A stretch of 64,000 bases of DNA from Haloferula sp. BvORR071. GTDB lineage: Bacteria > Verrucomicrobiota > Verrucomicrobiia > Verrucomicrobiales > Akkermansiaceae. The stretch is taken from positions 62,001 to 126,000 of the forward strand of contig NZ_BATP01000030.1 of the NCBI RefSeq assembly GCF_000739615.1, given 5' to 3'. The notes beneath the pieces were generated by a model, which saw only the letters and a program-made list of their open reading frames with translations, did no database searches and was not told the DNA's origin. Each line of letters opens with the position of its first letter. Within the stretch, counting starts at the first letter, position 1. The position numbers and the translations under genes are program-made. Shown here piece after piece: positions 54,154-63,598 of this stretch.

Positions 54154-54672
54154 GTGGAGAAAGAGGTAGAACCAGCGACAGGAGAGCGGACTGGAAGGAC
54201 CCGTTTCGCCTCGGCTTATCTCCGGCGTTCGCTGCTCTTTTGGTTGGGGCTCGTGGGGCTCATCTGCTTGTTCTGGGTCTGGGGATGGTATGCCAGCTTC
54301 CATCGTTCTTCAGTCCTGACCTACACTTCGTCCCAACAAATACTCATCTTTAACAACGGGGAAGATCGTTTCGGAATTACCCTGATGAGCTTTAAAGGTC
54401 CGATTCCAAGCTCTTCCTCGACGCCTGGTTGGAACCAAGTACGCAGCGAGCAGGGATGGACCGGGATCCCATCACTCTCCCGTTTGCTTCCCATGCCGGG
54501 CATCCAGATGGGTTCGACTTTCGATCCTTCCTATACGAGCAGAGGCATCTACCCGGCCCACTGGTTGGCCGTCCTGATCTATTCTCTGGTTTGGGTAAGC
54601 CTTCTCTTCTGGCGGCTTCGCCAACGCCGGAAGCGACTCAGCCAAACCCCGGAAACCGAGGTAATTACCTGA
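54154..54672 (+). CDS. Small two-span membrane protein, unknown function
   Basis: 172 residues from a GTG at 54154, with GAGGAAGGGG 14-23 bases upstream. A first membrane span (SLLFWLGLVGLICLFWVWGW, about 26-45) and a second near the C-terminus (HWLAVLIYSLVWVSLLFW) flank an extracytoplasmic loop of about 90 residues, and the tail is basic (RLRQRRKRL). No family recognised. Similar two-span proteins with this layout are widespread in Verrucomicrobia and Planctomycetes. Confidence 0.75.
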   Translation: MEKEVEPATGERTGRTRFASAYLRRSLLFWLGLVGLICLFWVWGWYASFHRSSVLTYTSSQQILIFNNGEDRFGITLMSFKGPIPSSSSTPGWNQVRSEQGWTGIPSLSRLLPMPGIQMGSTFDPSYTSRGIYPAHWLAVLIYSLVWVSLLFWRLRQRRKRLSQTPETEVIT

Positions 54673-54766
54673 AAATCCTTCTTGCCAGACCAGAAAAAGG
54701 GGCCAGTGTCCGCGCCCCGCACGAAAAGCGGGTTGTTCGATCCAGGAGACGTGTACGTGTTTTGTC

Positions 54767-54798
54767 GTGGTTTCCAGGGTCATCCGTCCTTGAACCAC
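54767..54798 (+). other. Hairpin just upstream of the helicase start codon
   Basis: GTGGTT (54767-54772) pairs with AACCAC (54793-54798) across a 20-base loop, 13 bases before the ATG. Leaders of cold-induced RNA helicases are often structured, but this six-base-pair stem alone is weak evidence. Confidence 0.25.
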
Positions 54799-54811
54799 AG
54801 ACAATTATACC

Positions 54812-56527
54812 ATGGAAACACCGCCATTCTCCGAACTTGGATTGCCGTCCGAATTGCTCGCCGCCGTTGAAGCCCTCGGCTTCGAGCGCCCCTCCCCGAT
54901 CCAGGCAATGGCGATCCCGGTCGCTCTAACAGGACGCGACATCCTCGGCCTTTCCCACACTGGCTCCGGCAAGACCGCGGCCTTCACGCTGCCGCTGCTG
55001 GCCAAACTCGATTTCAAGAAGCGCCTGCCGCAGGCCCTGATCCTCTGCCCGACCCGCGAACTCGCGGTGCAGGTCTGCGAGGAAGTCCACCGTCTCGGTG
55101 CGAAGCTGGGACAGCTCCGCGCGATCCCCGTCTATGGCGGCGCGCCGATGGACCGCCAGCTCCGCGCGCTGCGCGACGGCGTGCAAGTCGTCGTCGGCAC
55201 CCCGGGCCGGGTGATGGACCACCTGCGCCGCGGTTCCTTCGATGTCAGCCAGATCAACACCATCGTGCTCGATGAGGCGGACCGCATGCTCGACCTCGGT
55301 TTCCGCGAGGAGATGGAAGAGCTGCTGGCCGCACTGCCGCCAGAGCGCCAATCGATGTTCTTCTCCGCGACGATGAGCCGCGGGGTCTCGCACCTGATCG
55401 GCCGCTTCGGCAAGGACCCGCAGACGATCCAGATCGACCAGAAGGCCAAGACGGTTTCGACGATCGACCAGAGTTACTACGAAGTCCGCGAGCGCTCGAA
55501 GGTGGAAGTGCTCTCTCGCTTGCTGGACATCGAGCAAGCGCGTCTCGCGATCATTTTCTGCAATACCAAGCGCTCGGTGGATGAGTGCACCGAGTCCTTG
55601 CTGGCCCGCGGCTACACCGTGGACCGCCTGCACGGTGACATCACCCAGCAGATGCGCGAGCGGGTGCTGAAGCGCTTCCGCGATGGCACGATCGAACTGC
55701 TGGTGGCGACCGACGTGGCCGCACGCGGCCTCGACGTCGAGAACATCGACGTGGTCTTCAACTACGACTTGCCGCAGGATCCGGAGGACTACGTCCACCG
55801 CATCGGCCGCACCGGTCGTGCCGGACGCAGCGGTCGCGCGACGAGCTTCGTCTTCGGCCGCGAGATCCATCGCCTGGAGATGATCGAGCGCTACACCCGC
55901 CAAGTCATCCGCCGCGAGAAGGTGCCTTCTCAAGAGCAGGTCGAAGGCCGCTTGGCCGACATCGCCTTCGAGGAAGTGAAGGAGCGCCTGGAGAAGGGCG
56001 AATTCGAATCGCACGAGAGCCAGGCGGACCGCTTGCTGGAGCAAGGCTTCACGCCAACTGACATCGCCAGCGTGCTCTTCACGCTGCTGCGCGAATCCCG
56101 CGGCCGCGAGTTCGGCGAGATCGCCGAAGACCGCGAGCCAGTCCGCTCCTCCGCCTCAGGCCCGCGCAATCGTCGCGAGTTCAGCGAGCGCGGCAATGAC
56201 CGTGGCGGCGATCGCGGCCCACAGCGGGAGTTCCGTGAGCGTGAGCCACGCCGTGAAGGCCCGCATGACAATGCCGAGATGGTGCCGCTCTTCTTCTCGC
56301 TGGGGAAATTCCACGGCGTGAAGGTCGGCGAGATCATCGGCATGCTCTACGGCGAAGCTGGCCTGCCCGACGGTGCCGTCGGCCACGTGAAGCTCTTCGC
56401 GAAGCACAGCTGCATCGACGTCCGCAAGGACTGCGCCGACCGCCTCATCCAGATTTCCAAGGGCGCGAATCTGCGCGGCCGGAACTTCATCTTGGATTAC
56501 GACCGCGGCCCGAAGGACAAGTCCTGA
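54812..56527 (+). CDS. DEAD-box ATP-dependent RNA helicase
   Basis: 571 residues. Q motif ([17 protein letters not shown]), motif [30 protein letters not shown], motif [12 protein letters not shown], motif [18 protein letters not shown] and motif [13 protein letters not shown] are all present. After an Arg/Gly/Glu-rich linker (about 455-490) a C-terminal RNA-binding domain of the DbpA/CsdA type follows ([22 protein letters not shown]). The likely role is ribosome assembly or mRNA unwinding, as for DeaD/CsdA. CsdA-specific and DbpA-specific features cannot be separated by eye. Confidence 0.93.
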   Translation: METPPFSELGLPSELLAAVEALGFERPSPIQAMAIPVALTGRDILGLSHTGSGKTAAFTLPLLAKLDFKKRLPQALILCPTRELAVQVCEEVHRLGAKLGQLRAIPVYGGAPMDRQLRALRDGVQVVVGTPGRVMDHLRRGSFDVSQINTIVLDEADRMLDLGFREEMEELLAALPPERQSMFFSATMSRGVSHLIGRFGKDPQTIQIDQKAKTVSTIDQSYYEVRERSKVEVLSRLLDIEQARLAIIFCNTKRSVDECTESLLARGYTVDRLHGDITQQMRERVLKRFRDGTIELLVATDVAARGLDVENIDVVFNYDLPQDPEDYVHRIGRTGRAGRSGRATSFVFGREIHRLEMIERYTRQVIRREKVPSQEQVEGRLADIAFEEVKERLEKGEFESHESQADRLLEQGFTPTDIASVLFTLLRESRGREFGEIAEDREPVRSSASGPRNRREFSERGNDRGGDRGPQREFREREPRREGPHDNAEMVPLFFSLGKFHGVKVGEIIGMLYGEAGLPDGAVGHVKLFAKHSCIDVRKDCADRLIQISKGANLRGRNFILDYDRGPKDKS

Positions 56528-56591
56528 GGTATTCAAAAAGGCAGCGAACGCTGCTCCACGCCCGCTTGGGCAAGGACAATCACCTCCCGGC

Positions 56592-56804
56592 TTATTGTCT
56601 GGAGAGGCGGACTTCAAGCTGCTCAAGGCTCAGCCATTCGGCATCGGCTGAATCTACGATCCGCGAGCGTTCCGTCAGCACGCCTTCGTGCCAAGAAGGC
56701 GAAGTAATCTCGATTCCGTCGCGGGAGAACGACCTCCACAGCAGATCCATCGCAGCCAAGCGTTCCTCCTTCGACATTCGCGAGATCTCTTCTGCTGCGA
56801 GCAT
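56592..56804 (-). CDS. Orphan addiction-module antitoxin-like protein
   Basis: 70 residues of the short helical addiction-module component family (TIGR02574/PF09720 type): EISRMSKEERLAAMDLLWRSF, SPSWHEGVLTERSRIVDSAD, then EWLSLEQLEVRLSRQ. In known pairs a RelE/ParE-like toxin gene follows directly. Here the gene ends 64 bases from the convergent helicase stop and no toxin gene is present on either side. It may be a leftover of a broken module or may act with a toxin elsewhere. Confidence 0.72.
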   Translation of the reverse strand: MLAAEEISRMSKEERLAAMDLLWRSFSRDGIEITSPSWHEGVLTERSRIVDSADAEWLSLEQLEVRLSRQ

Positions 56805-57154
56805 GCTTGGACTCTAGCATTCTGGTGGCGCGATTCAAGATTCCGGCGGAGCCGGGTTGATCGACGGGATGAGCTCACGGTAAGGCGGCGACCGCTGCGA
56901 TCCCTCCGGGATCGAATATTATCGGCCCGGATTTTCCGGGGGTGTCGCTTCGCTCGACCCCCGGCTACTGCCGCTTTGATCCCTTCGGGATCAGAAGAAG
57001 CTCGAAAGGCAGTGGGACCAGCGGGCGGAACCTCAGTGCGGAAAGCAGAGCCATCGCTGAGCATTCCGCAGCATGCCTCAAACATGTGTGGGATTTCGAC
57101 AGGAGCGCCGAAACTTCATGGCGGATCGGGGTTTTCCACGGGCATTCTCCAACG
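56805..57154. other. Gene-free interval with repeat copy B
   Basis: No gene. It includes the 105-bp repeat copy B (56893-56996) and the upstream region of the second SHD1 metalloprotease. Confidence 0.6.
56893..56996 (+). repeat. 105-bp palindrome-ended intergenic repeat, copy B
   Basis: CGCTGCGATCCCTCCGGGAT (with CGAATATT following), a middle hairpin (GGGGGTGTCG and CGACCCCCGG), then GGCTACTGCCGCTTTGATCC and CTTCGGGATCAG. It is the same layout as copies A and C. Confidence 0.85.
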
Positions 57155-57904
57155 ATGAAGGCCCTCCTGATCTCCATGCTCCTGCTCGCCGGTTTACTGG
57201 CCGCAGCGGAAAGCCCCGACGCGTCGAAGCCGCGGACCTGGACCTCGAACGATGGACGCGCGATCACCGGCACTTACCTGCGCGGCAACTCACAGGGCGT
57301 CGTGGTGAAGCGCGAGGATGGCAAGGAGGTAACCCTGCCGGTCCGCTTCCTAAGCGTGGCGGACCAGGAATTCGTGGAGCAATTGCTGGCGACGGAGAGC
57401 AAGTCGAAGGCACCCGAGGAGAAGCCGAAGGGCTCGATGACCTACAAGCTTTCCGCAGGCTCCGAGAAGTGGCCGGAGGACCGGCGCAAGCGCATCACCG
57501 AAGCGATGGATGCGGCGGTGGAATTCTACAACAAAACCGGGAACTTCAAGAAGGCCCTGACGGCGAACAACAGCCCGGGCACGCCGACAGCGGATGCAAA
57601 CTGGGACGGCTGGATCAACTTCGGCGGCAGCATCAACCGCCGTACCGCGCTGCATGAGATCGGCCACACGCTGGGGATCGGCACGCACTCAAACTGGCAG
57701 GCAAACATCAAGGACGGCCTCTGGACCGGGAAGCACGCGCTGGAACAGCTCCGCGAGTTCGACGGCAAGGAGGCAGTGCTACACGCCGACAAGATGCACT
57801 TCTGGCCCTACGGCCTGAACTTCGACAACGAATCGAGCAAGGAAAACGATGTGCGCCACGTGCTGATGGTGGCGGCAATGCGCAAGGACATGGGGATTGA
57901 TTAG
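57155..57904 (+). CDS. Secreted SHD1-domain metalloprotease, second copy
   Basis: 249 residues. Signal peptide (KALLISMLLLAGLLAAAE), then an SHD1-like domain at about 25-75 (RTWTSNDGRAITGTYLRG, ending LPVRFLSVADQEFVEQ). The catalytic region has H167-E168-I-G-H171-TLGIGT-H178, that is HExxHxxGxxxH, one residue longer than the usual HExxHxxGxxH of metzincins. It is a relative in layout, not in catalytic family, of the gene at 33074. The peptide target is unknown. The preceding interval holds repeat copy B. Confidence 0.8.
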   Translation: MKALLISMLLLAGLLAAAESPDASKPRTWTSNDGRAITGTYLRGNSQGVVVKREDGKEVTLPVRFLSVADQEFVEQLLATESKSKAPEEKPKGSMTYKLSAGSEKWPEDRRKRITEAMDAAVEFYNKTGNFKKALTANNSPGTPTADANWDGWINFGGSINRRTALHEIGHTLGIGTHSNWQANIKDGLWTGKHALEQLREFDGKEAVLHADKMHFWPYGLNFDNESSKENDVRHVLMVAAMRKDMGID

Positions 57905-57982
57905 GCGACCGGCTGATTGAGCCACCGGGAGAATCAGTAGCGGGGCACTTGCCAGATGGCCGCAAGCGGCTTGATTGGCGGT

Positions 57983-59443
57983 ATGCGCGAGACTGTTAGC
58001 CGGGCCCGGGGAATCCTTCATGGAGGGACTTCCCTGTTGGCACTGCTGCTCTGCGCGTCCTGCGGCTCGCTGCAATCGAATGCTGGCCGCTCCGCCGAGC
58101 GGAAGCCGCAGGCCAACGACTCGGTCACCGGGACGGGGCAGCTCGCGGCGAGCGCCCTCCGATCCACCGCGCTGGCGGGAGTGCGGCAGCCCTTCACGAC
58201 CCTGCGCACGGGGCTCGCTATGCTGTGGCACCGGCCGCGCGAGATCGTTGCCGGTAACCTGCCGGTGGAGTTGGTGCCGGAAACGCAGTCGGCGGAGGTG
58301 CCGGGGACCCCGGAATTCGAAGCGCTGCTCGACCGCAAGGGGATCCCGAAGGGGATGCCGGGCAGCGTGCAGTGGCTGGTGGACGGCAAGAGCTTCTTCC
58401 CGGAGCTGGACCGGCAGTTGGCAAAGTCCAAGCAGTCGGTGGACCTGCAGTTTTTCATCTACGACAACGACCAGATCGCGGTGCACTACGCGGACGTCCT
58501 GAAGCAGAAGGCGGAGCAGGTGCCGGTGCGGGTGCTTTTCGACGATCTGGGCAGCACGACCGCCCAGAACGCCGCACCGGACACGCCGGGACCACGGGGC
58601 TTCACGCCGCCCGCGGACATCGCGAGCTACCTACGCGATGGATCCCGGGTGCGGGTGCGACGGACCCTGAATCCCTGGCTGATCTGCGATCACACCAAGC
58701 TGCTCGTGTTCGACCGCAACTCGGCGATCATGGGCGGGATGAACATGGGCCAGGAGTATTACTCCGAGTGGCACGACCTGATGGCGAAGGTGGAGGGCCC
58801 GGTGGTAGCCTCGCTGAGCAAGCAATTCAACCGGGCCTGGCGCAAAGCTGGGTTCCTCGGAGATTTCGCGCTGATCGGGAAGCCGGGCTGGCGCAAGGGT
58901 CCGGAGACGGTGCCGAACGCGTTCCCGCTGCGGGTGATGCGGACCGATGCAGCGCGCGGCCAAACCCAGATCATGGATGCCACCCTGCTGGCGATCCGCG
59001 CGGCGCGGAAGCGGATCTGGATCGAGAACCCCTACTTCGCCCACGACGAAACGGCCACAGCTCTGGCGGCTGCGGCCCGCCGCGGGGTGGACGTACGGGT
59101 GATCCTGCCCGCACGAGGTGACTCCACGATCATGGACACCGGCAATCTGGCGACAGCGCGGGACCTGATCCAAGCCGGTGCCAAGGTCTACCGCTACCCG
59201 CGGATGACCCACATGAAGGTGATGATCTGCGACGGCTGGGCGCAATTCGGCTCGGCGAACCTCGATGTCCTGAGTATGCGCATCAACCGCGAGCTGAATC
59301 TGGCGATGAACGATCCGGCGGCGCTCCGGGCGCTGGAGCAGAAGGTCTTCCAGCCGGATTTCCGGGCTTCCCGGCAGCTCCGGCAGTCGGAAACGGATTC
59401 CGCTGTCGCGCCGCTTGCCGAGGCGGTGGCGGATCAGCTTTAA
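57983..59443 (+). CDS. Lipoprotein with two phospholipase D (HKD) motifs
   Basis: 486 residues. A lipobox (LLCASCGS, Cys at about 27) suggests a lipid-anchored protein. The two catalytic motifs are DHTKLLVFDRNSAIMGGMN and THMKVMICDGWAQFGSANLD, each with H-x-K-x4-D. This is the layout of cardiolipin synthase-like and other phosphatidyltransferases or phospholipase D proteins; the lipoprotein start argues for a periplasmic or outer-membrane-facing role rather than classical inner-membrane ClsA. ATG codons at 57956 and 57983 are in frame; the second makes a normal-length signal. Confidence 0.87.
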   Translation: MRETVSRARGILHGGTSLLALLLCASCGSLQSNAGRSAERKPQANDSVTGTGQLAASALRSTALAGVRQPFTTLRTGLAMLWHRPREIVAGNLPVELVPETQSAEVPGTPEFEALLDRKGIPKGMPGSVQWLVDGKSFFPELDRQLAKSKQSVDLQFFIYDNDQIAVHYADVLKQKAEQVPVRVLFDDLGSTTAQNAAPDTPGPRGFTPPADIASYLRDGSRVRVRRTLNPWLICDHTKLLVFDRNSAIMGGMNMGQEYYSEWHDLMAKVEGPVVASLSKQFNRAWRKAGFLGDFALIGKPGWRKGPETVPNAFPLRVMRTDAARGQTQIMDATLLAIRAARKRIWIENPYFAHDETATALAAAARRGVDVRVILPARGDSTIMDTGNLATARDLIQAGAKVYRYPRMTHMKVMICDGWAQFGSANLDVLSMRINRELNLAMNDPAALRALEQKVFQPDFRASRQLRQSETDSAVAPLAEAVADQL

Positions 59444-59452
59444 AAGGCGGCG

Positions 59453-60145
59453 ATGCGAGGAGTTCGCCATGATGCCCTGCGGGGCCTGCTGGAAGCACAG
59501 GGTCCCCTGCTGGGCCTGATCATCCTGATGTTCAGCCTTTTCATCCTCCAGGAGACGAGGGGGGTGGAGTGGTGGATGCCCTTCGCGACGGTGCCGTCGG
59601 CAGTGGTGGAGAGCTGGCAGCACCTCCGTTCCGGACAATTCGAAGCGGCGGACCTGAAGACCTTCAGCACCTTGGTGAGCTACGCCTTCCTGCATGGCGG
59701 GGCGGAGCACATCATCTATAACATGCTGGCGATGTGGATCTTCGCCGCCTTGATTGCTGAGCTGATCGGGCACCGCTGGATGTTCGCGATCTTCTTCGTC
59801 ACCGCGGTGGCAGGGGGAATCTTCCACGTAGCGCTGAATCCCGAGGAGCTGAACCCGATGCTGGGAGCCTCCGGCGCAGTGATGGGTTTCGAGGGCTTTT
59901 ACCTCGGCATGGCGGTGCGCTGGCAACTGCCGACGCCGCACATCTGGCCGATGTCGCGACCGGTGCCGCCAGCCCAACTCGCGGCGCTGGGGGTGCTGGG
60001 GATGTACCTCGATTTCACCTCGATCATGAGCAAATCGGGCTCAAATGTTGCCTACGGTGCCCACCTTGGCGGCTTTGTCGTCGGCCTGATGATGGCCGCC
60101 CTCCTGCCCCTCCGACCCCGGGGAGCCACCCTGCGGCGCTTCTAG
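59453..60145 (+). CDS. Rhomboid-family intramembrane serine protease
   Basis: 230 residues with about six membrane spans. The catalytic Ser is in GASGAVMGF and the His in AYGAHLGGFVVG; the oxyanion region is FLHGGAEHIIYNMLAMWIF, where the conserved HxxxN-type residues fall in the second span. Rhomboids cut single-span proteins inside the membrane. The gene starts 9 bases after the phospholipase-like gene, so the two are probably one transcript. The biological substrate is unknown. Confidence 0.9.
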   Translation: MRGVRHDALRGLLEAQGPLLGLIILMFSLFILQETRGVEWWMPFATVPSAVVESWQHLRSGQFEAADLKTFSTLVSYAFLHGGAEHIIYNMLAMWIFAALIAELIGHRWMFAIFFVTAVAGGIFHVALNPEELNPMLGASGAVMGFEGFYLGMAVRWQLPTPHIWPMSRPVPPAQLAALGVLGMYLDFTSIMSKSGSNVAYGAHLGGFVVGLMMAALLPLRPRGATLRRF

Positions 60146-60202
60146 GGTTCGTTTGAAATGAGTTTGGACCGCGGGGGGAATGTGTGTTAGAGGGGAGATG
60201 CA

Positions 60203-60484
60203 ATGAAAATGTCCACCCTTGTCCCACTGGGCGTGATCTTGGCCATAGCAGGGCCCTCATGCAGTTATTACGGTGAGCCTTACCAAGCAGCCGGTTACAG
60301 TCCCCGCGATGCCTACTATCGCGGGCATACCGACGGCAGAGGCGACCGCTACAACGGCAAAGCCTACAAGCCACACATCAACGAAGACCGGACGCTGCCA
60401 AGCGCCCATCGCAACGATTACATCTGGGGCTACATCGATGGCTTCCGCCACCCTGATAGCTACGGCTACACCGGGAGCAAATAG
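60203..60484 (+). CDS. Small lipoprotein, Tyr/Gly/Asp-rich
   Basis: 93 residues. Signal sequence with lipobox AGPSCS, then a Tyr-, Gly-, Asp- and Arg-rich mature part (YYGEPYQAAGYSPRDAYYRG). No family recognised. It sits between the rhomboid and the astacin-like gene on the same strand. Confidence 0.75.
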   Translation: MKMSTLVPLGVILAIAGPSCSYYGEPYQAAGYSPRDAYYRGHTDGRGDRYNGKAYKPHINEDRTLPSAHRNDYIWGYIDGFRHPDSYGYTGSK

Positions 60485-60520
60485 GCAGACATTTGCCCCG
60501 GCAGCAGCTAAGCTGCCTGC

Positions 60521-63346
60521 ATGACCCCCCCGCTCAAAGCTTCGGCTTTGTGGTGCATGAGTGTCGCCTCCGCGGCGGCAGGCCTGTATGCCCCCGGCGT
60601 TTCCCCCGGAAATGTCCCGTGGCCAGGGGGTGTCGTGCCTTATGTTTTCGATGCGGGAATTCCCGCGGCAAAACAGGCGATCTACCTGAACGGGCTGCGG
60701 GAGTATGAGCTGGCGGCGAATGTCCACTTTGTGCCGCGGGCGGCGGAGACGCAGTACATTGTTTTCAAGTTCGACCCGCAGGGTCCCAACCGGGTCTCGG
60801 GCAGCCAGCCGGTGACGGTGGAGGTCAATTCGCTGGCGCGCGGGCAGATCTGCCACGAGATGGGCCACGCCTTCGGGCTGGAACACGAGCACCAACGGCC
60901 GGACCGGGACGGCTACGTGGAGGTGCTGTCCGCAAACATTGTAGCGGGGAATGAGGCGCTATTCGCGATCGCCAGCGGGGCGACGATGCATGGCGCTTAC
61001 GACTTCGAGTCGGTGATGCACTACGGGCGCGATACGCTTTCGACCCAGCCTGGAACCTTGGACACGCTGCGGGCGAAGGCGGGCTACGAAAAGTACCAGA
61101 CGCGGATGGGCAATGTTGCGCTGAGCCCCGGTGACCGGGCCTTGATGGCCTTCCTTTACGGGCCGCCGGCGGTGGCACCATCGGCGGTAGTAACGACGAC
61201 GGCCGACGGTGGGCCGGGGAGCCTACGGGCGGCGATGTACTACGCGACGGACCATCCGGGGACGCCGGTGAGTTTCAATATCCCCACAAGCGATCCGAAC
61301 TACTCCGGGGGAACCTGGACGATCCGGCCGAAAGCATGGCTACCACCGCTGGCGAAGGATGGGATCAAGATCGATGGCAGCACCCAGCCGGGTGCCGCGG
61401 CGCTGCCACGGGTGCAGATCGCCGGGACGGATCTCGCGACGGAAGAGGGACAGGCTCCAGGCTTCCTGATTCTGGAGGGCGATTGCGAGATCCAGGCAAT
61501 GGGGGTTTCCGGATATCCTTGGTGCGGGATCAATCTGTCGCGGCCGGATGCGACGGGGAACCGGATCCTGAACTGCACGAGCAAGCTGAACCTCTTCCAA
61601 GGGATCCAGATCTCGGAGGGGGCGCGGGACAATTTGGTCGAGGGGTGTGTGCTTTCCGGGAACAACCAGTACGGGCTGTGGATGTCAGAGGGCCAAGGGA
61701 ATGAGGTGAGAAACTGCAAGGTGGGCACCACGGCGGACGGGACGGCCGCGCTGGCGAATCAATCCGGCGGGATCATTCTAACAGGCGGTACCCATCACGA
61801 CACGGTGGAGGGCAACCTGCTGTCCGGAAACAAGGATGCGGGCCTGTGGGTGACGGGTGAAGGCGTGGACCAGCATGTGATCCGCAACAACCGGATCGGC
61901 ACAAATGCAGCGGGAACGGCGGCGATCCCGAATACCTTTGCCGGGGTCTACGTTCTCGATGGTGCCGCGGACAATTTGTTAGAGTGGAATCTCTTCTCGG
62001 GGAATGCTCAGGAGGGATTGCGGCTCGCAGGGGTGGGAACGACGGGGAATACCGTGAGAGGAAATTTCGCGGGCACGACGGCGAGCGGTACAGCGGCACT
62101 GGGGAATGGCTTCGCCGGGATCACGCTGTTCCAAGGCGCGTCTAACAACCGGATCGAGGACAACGTGATGTCGGGCAATGGCTCGGTGGGCTTGGCGATC
62201 CGCGATGCCGGCACGACAGCGAATCGCGTTTACCGGAACTTCATCGGGACGAATGCCGCAGGGACCGCAACGGTACCGAATGCATTTGCGGGGGTCGATC
62301 TCTCTGGCGGGAGCAGCGGGAATTTTTTGGGCGAGGGGCCGGGCAGCGGGAATCTGATTTCCGGGAATGCCGTTTACGGGGCCTTCGTGGCCGATGCAGG
62401 ACCGGGCGGGAATGCGATCCGTAACAACCGGATCGGGCCGGATGTGTATGGCGTGGCGGCGTTCACGAATCAATTCGATGCCATCGCGATCGGGGCTTCG
62501 GCGAATGGCACAACGGTGGGCGGCAGTGAACCGGGAGCGGCGAACCTGATCCGGGGAAATGCCGGGCGTGGGATCGTGCTCTTCGAGACGGGTGCGACCG
62601 GGAATAGCTTCCGGCGCAACTCGATCGGGGGAAATGGCTGGGATGGGATCGCGATGTACAACGGGGCGAATCACGGGATTGCCGCGCCGGTGATTTCAGC
62701 GGCAGTGCTGGGGATCGGGACCACGGTCACGGGGAGCTTCACGGGTGCTCCGAATGCGAGCTATCGGATCGAGTACTTCGCCTCCGCCGCGGCGGGCACG
62801 AATGGTGAGATGTTTCTCGGAGATAAGATGGTGAACACGAATGGCGGCGGAGCGACTGCGATCGACATCGTACTTCCCGCGAGCGTGCAGGCGGGGCGTT
62901 TCGTTACCGTGACAGCAACGGCGATATCGAGTGGTGATACATCGGTGTTCTCGAATGCGGCGTTGGTGACGACGAGTGATAGCGACGGCGACGGGATGCC
63001 GGATGCGTATGAGGATTCGGTGGTGGGCTTGAACAAGACGAACGCGGCGGATGCGGCGGGGGATTTGGATGGAGATGGGATGAGCAATCTCCAGGAGTTC
63101 CGCACCGGGACGGATCCGCGCAATGCGAATAGCAGGCTGCTGCTGATGGCGGAGAAGTCGGCGGGAGGAGCTAGCTTGAAATTTCCGAGCGTGGCCGGGG
63201 TGATCTACCGGATCGAGGCAGCGGATGATTTGCCGGGCGTGTGGCAAATGGCCGCGGTGAATCTGTTAGGTAGCGGTGTGATGATGGAGCTGGAGCTCCC
63301 TTCTACGAGTCGGGTGCGGTTCTATCGCTTGGTGGCCGGGGAGTGA
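60521..63346 (+). CDS. Secreted astacin-like metalloprotease fused to a beta-helix
   Basis: 941 residues. The first 200 residues are an astacin (M12A)-like protease: H112-E113-M-G-H116-AFGLEH122-E (HExxHxxGxxHE) and a Met-turn in SVMHYG. A right-handed beta-helix follows (about 225-730) with repeats of the form NNRIGTNAAGTAAIPNTFAG and GNAxxGLxIxxxGxxxN. A thrombospondin-type calcium stretch (SDSDGDGMPDAYEDS, DLDGDGMSNLQEF) precedes a C-terminal strand domain (LKFPSVAGVIYRIEAADDL) ending in FYRLVAGE. Probably an exported adhesin-like protease. It has an unusually short signal sequence; M13 is an alternative start. Confidence 0.85.
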   Translation: MTPPLKASALWCMSVASAAAGLYAPGVSPGNVPWPGGVVPYVFDAGIPAAKQAIYLNGLREYELAANVHFVPRAAETQYIVFKFDPQGPNRVSGSQPVTVEVNSLARGQICHEMGHAFGLEHEHQRPDRDGYVEVLSANIVAGNEALFAIASGATMHGAYDFESVMHYGRDTLSTQPGTLDTLRAKAGYEKYQTRMGNVALSPGDRALMAFLYGPPAVAPSAVVTTTADGGPGSLRAAMYYATDHPGTPVSFNIPTSDPNYSGGTWTIRPKAWLPPLAKDGIKIDGSTQPGAAALPRVQIAGTDLATEEGQAPGFLILEGDCEIQAMGVSGYPWCGINLSRPDATGNRILNCTSKLNLFQGIQISEGARDNLVEGCVLSGNNQYGLWMSEGQGNEVRNCKVGTTADGTAALANQSGGIILTGGTHHDTVEGNLLSGNKDAGLWVTGEGVDQHVIRNNRIGTNAAGTAAIPNTFAGVYVLDGAADNLLEWNLFSGNAQEGLRLAGVGTTGNTVRGNFAGTTASGTAALGNGFAGITLFQGASNNRIEDNVMSGNGSVGLAIRDAGTTANRVYRNFIGTNAAGTATVPNAFAGVDLSGGSSGNFLGEGPGSGNLISGNAVYGAFVADAGPGGNAIRNNRIGPDVYGVAAFTNQFDAIAIGASANGTTVGGSEPGAANLIRGNAGRGIVLFETGATGNSFRRNSIGGNGWDGIAMYNGANHGIAAPVISAAVLGIGTTVTGSFTGAPNASYRIEYFASAAAGTNGEMFLGDKMVNTNGGGATAIDIVLPASVQAGRFVTVTATAISSGDTSVFSNAALVTTSDSDGDGMPDAYEDSVVGLNKTNAADAAGDLDGDGMSNLQEFRTGTDPRNANSRLLLMAEKSAGGASLKFPSVAGVIYRIEAADDLPGVWQMAAVNLLGSGVMMELELPSTSRVRFYRLVAGE

Positions 63347-63390
63347 TGCGAATCCAAGAAATCCCACTAGCATTCGGAATGCGGAAGAAA

Positions 63391-63460
63391 CCACGAATGA
63401 ACACGAATGAACACGAATGAACACGGATCAACACGGATCAACACGGATCAACACGAATGA
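63391..63460 (+). repeat. Seven 10-base tandem repeat units
   Basis: Units read (C/A)CACGAATGA three times, ACACGGATCA three times, then ACACGAATGA. Uninterrupted and in register. The short frame that spells MNTDQHGSTRINTNED is a by-product of this repeat. Confidence 0.8.
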
Positions 63461-63598
63461 AGATCCAGTTAAGGTAGTCTCCCCTGTCTTTTATTCGTGC
63501 TCATTCTTGGCTCCTTCTGCCTTTGGCGCAAGGTCACTTTGGATTGGATCGGGCTCCAGCGACTGGAGTTCATGGCGAACCTATGGTGACTCGATAGC

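Noticed and set aside
63391..63460. CRISPR-like array
   Set aside because: Units are contiguous 10-mers with no spacers, and no cas genes are present.
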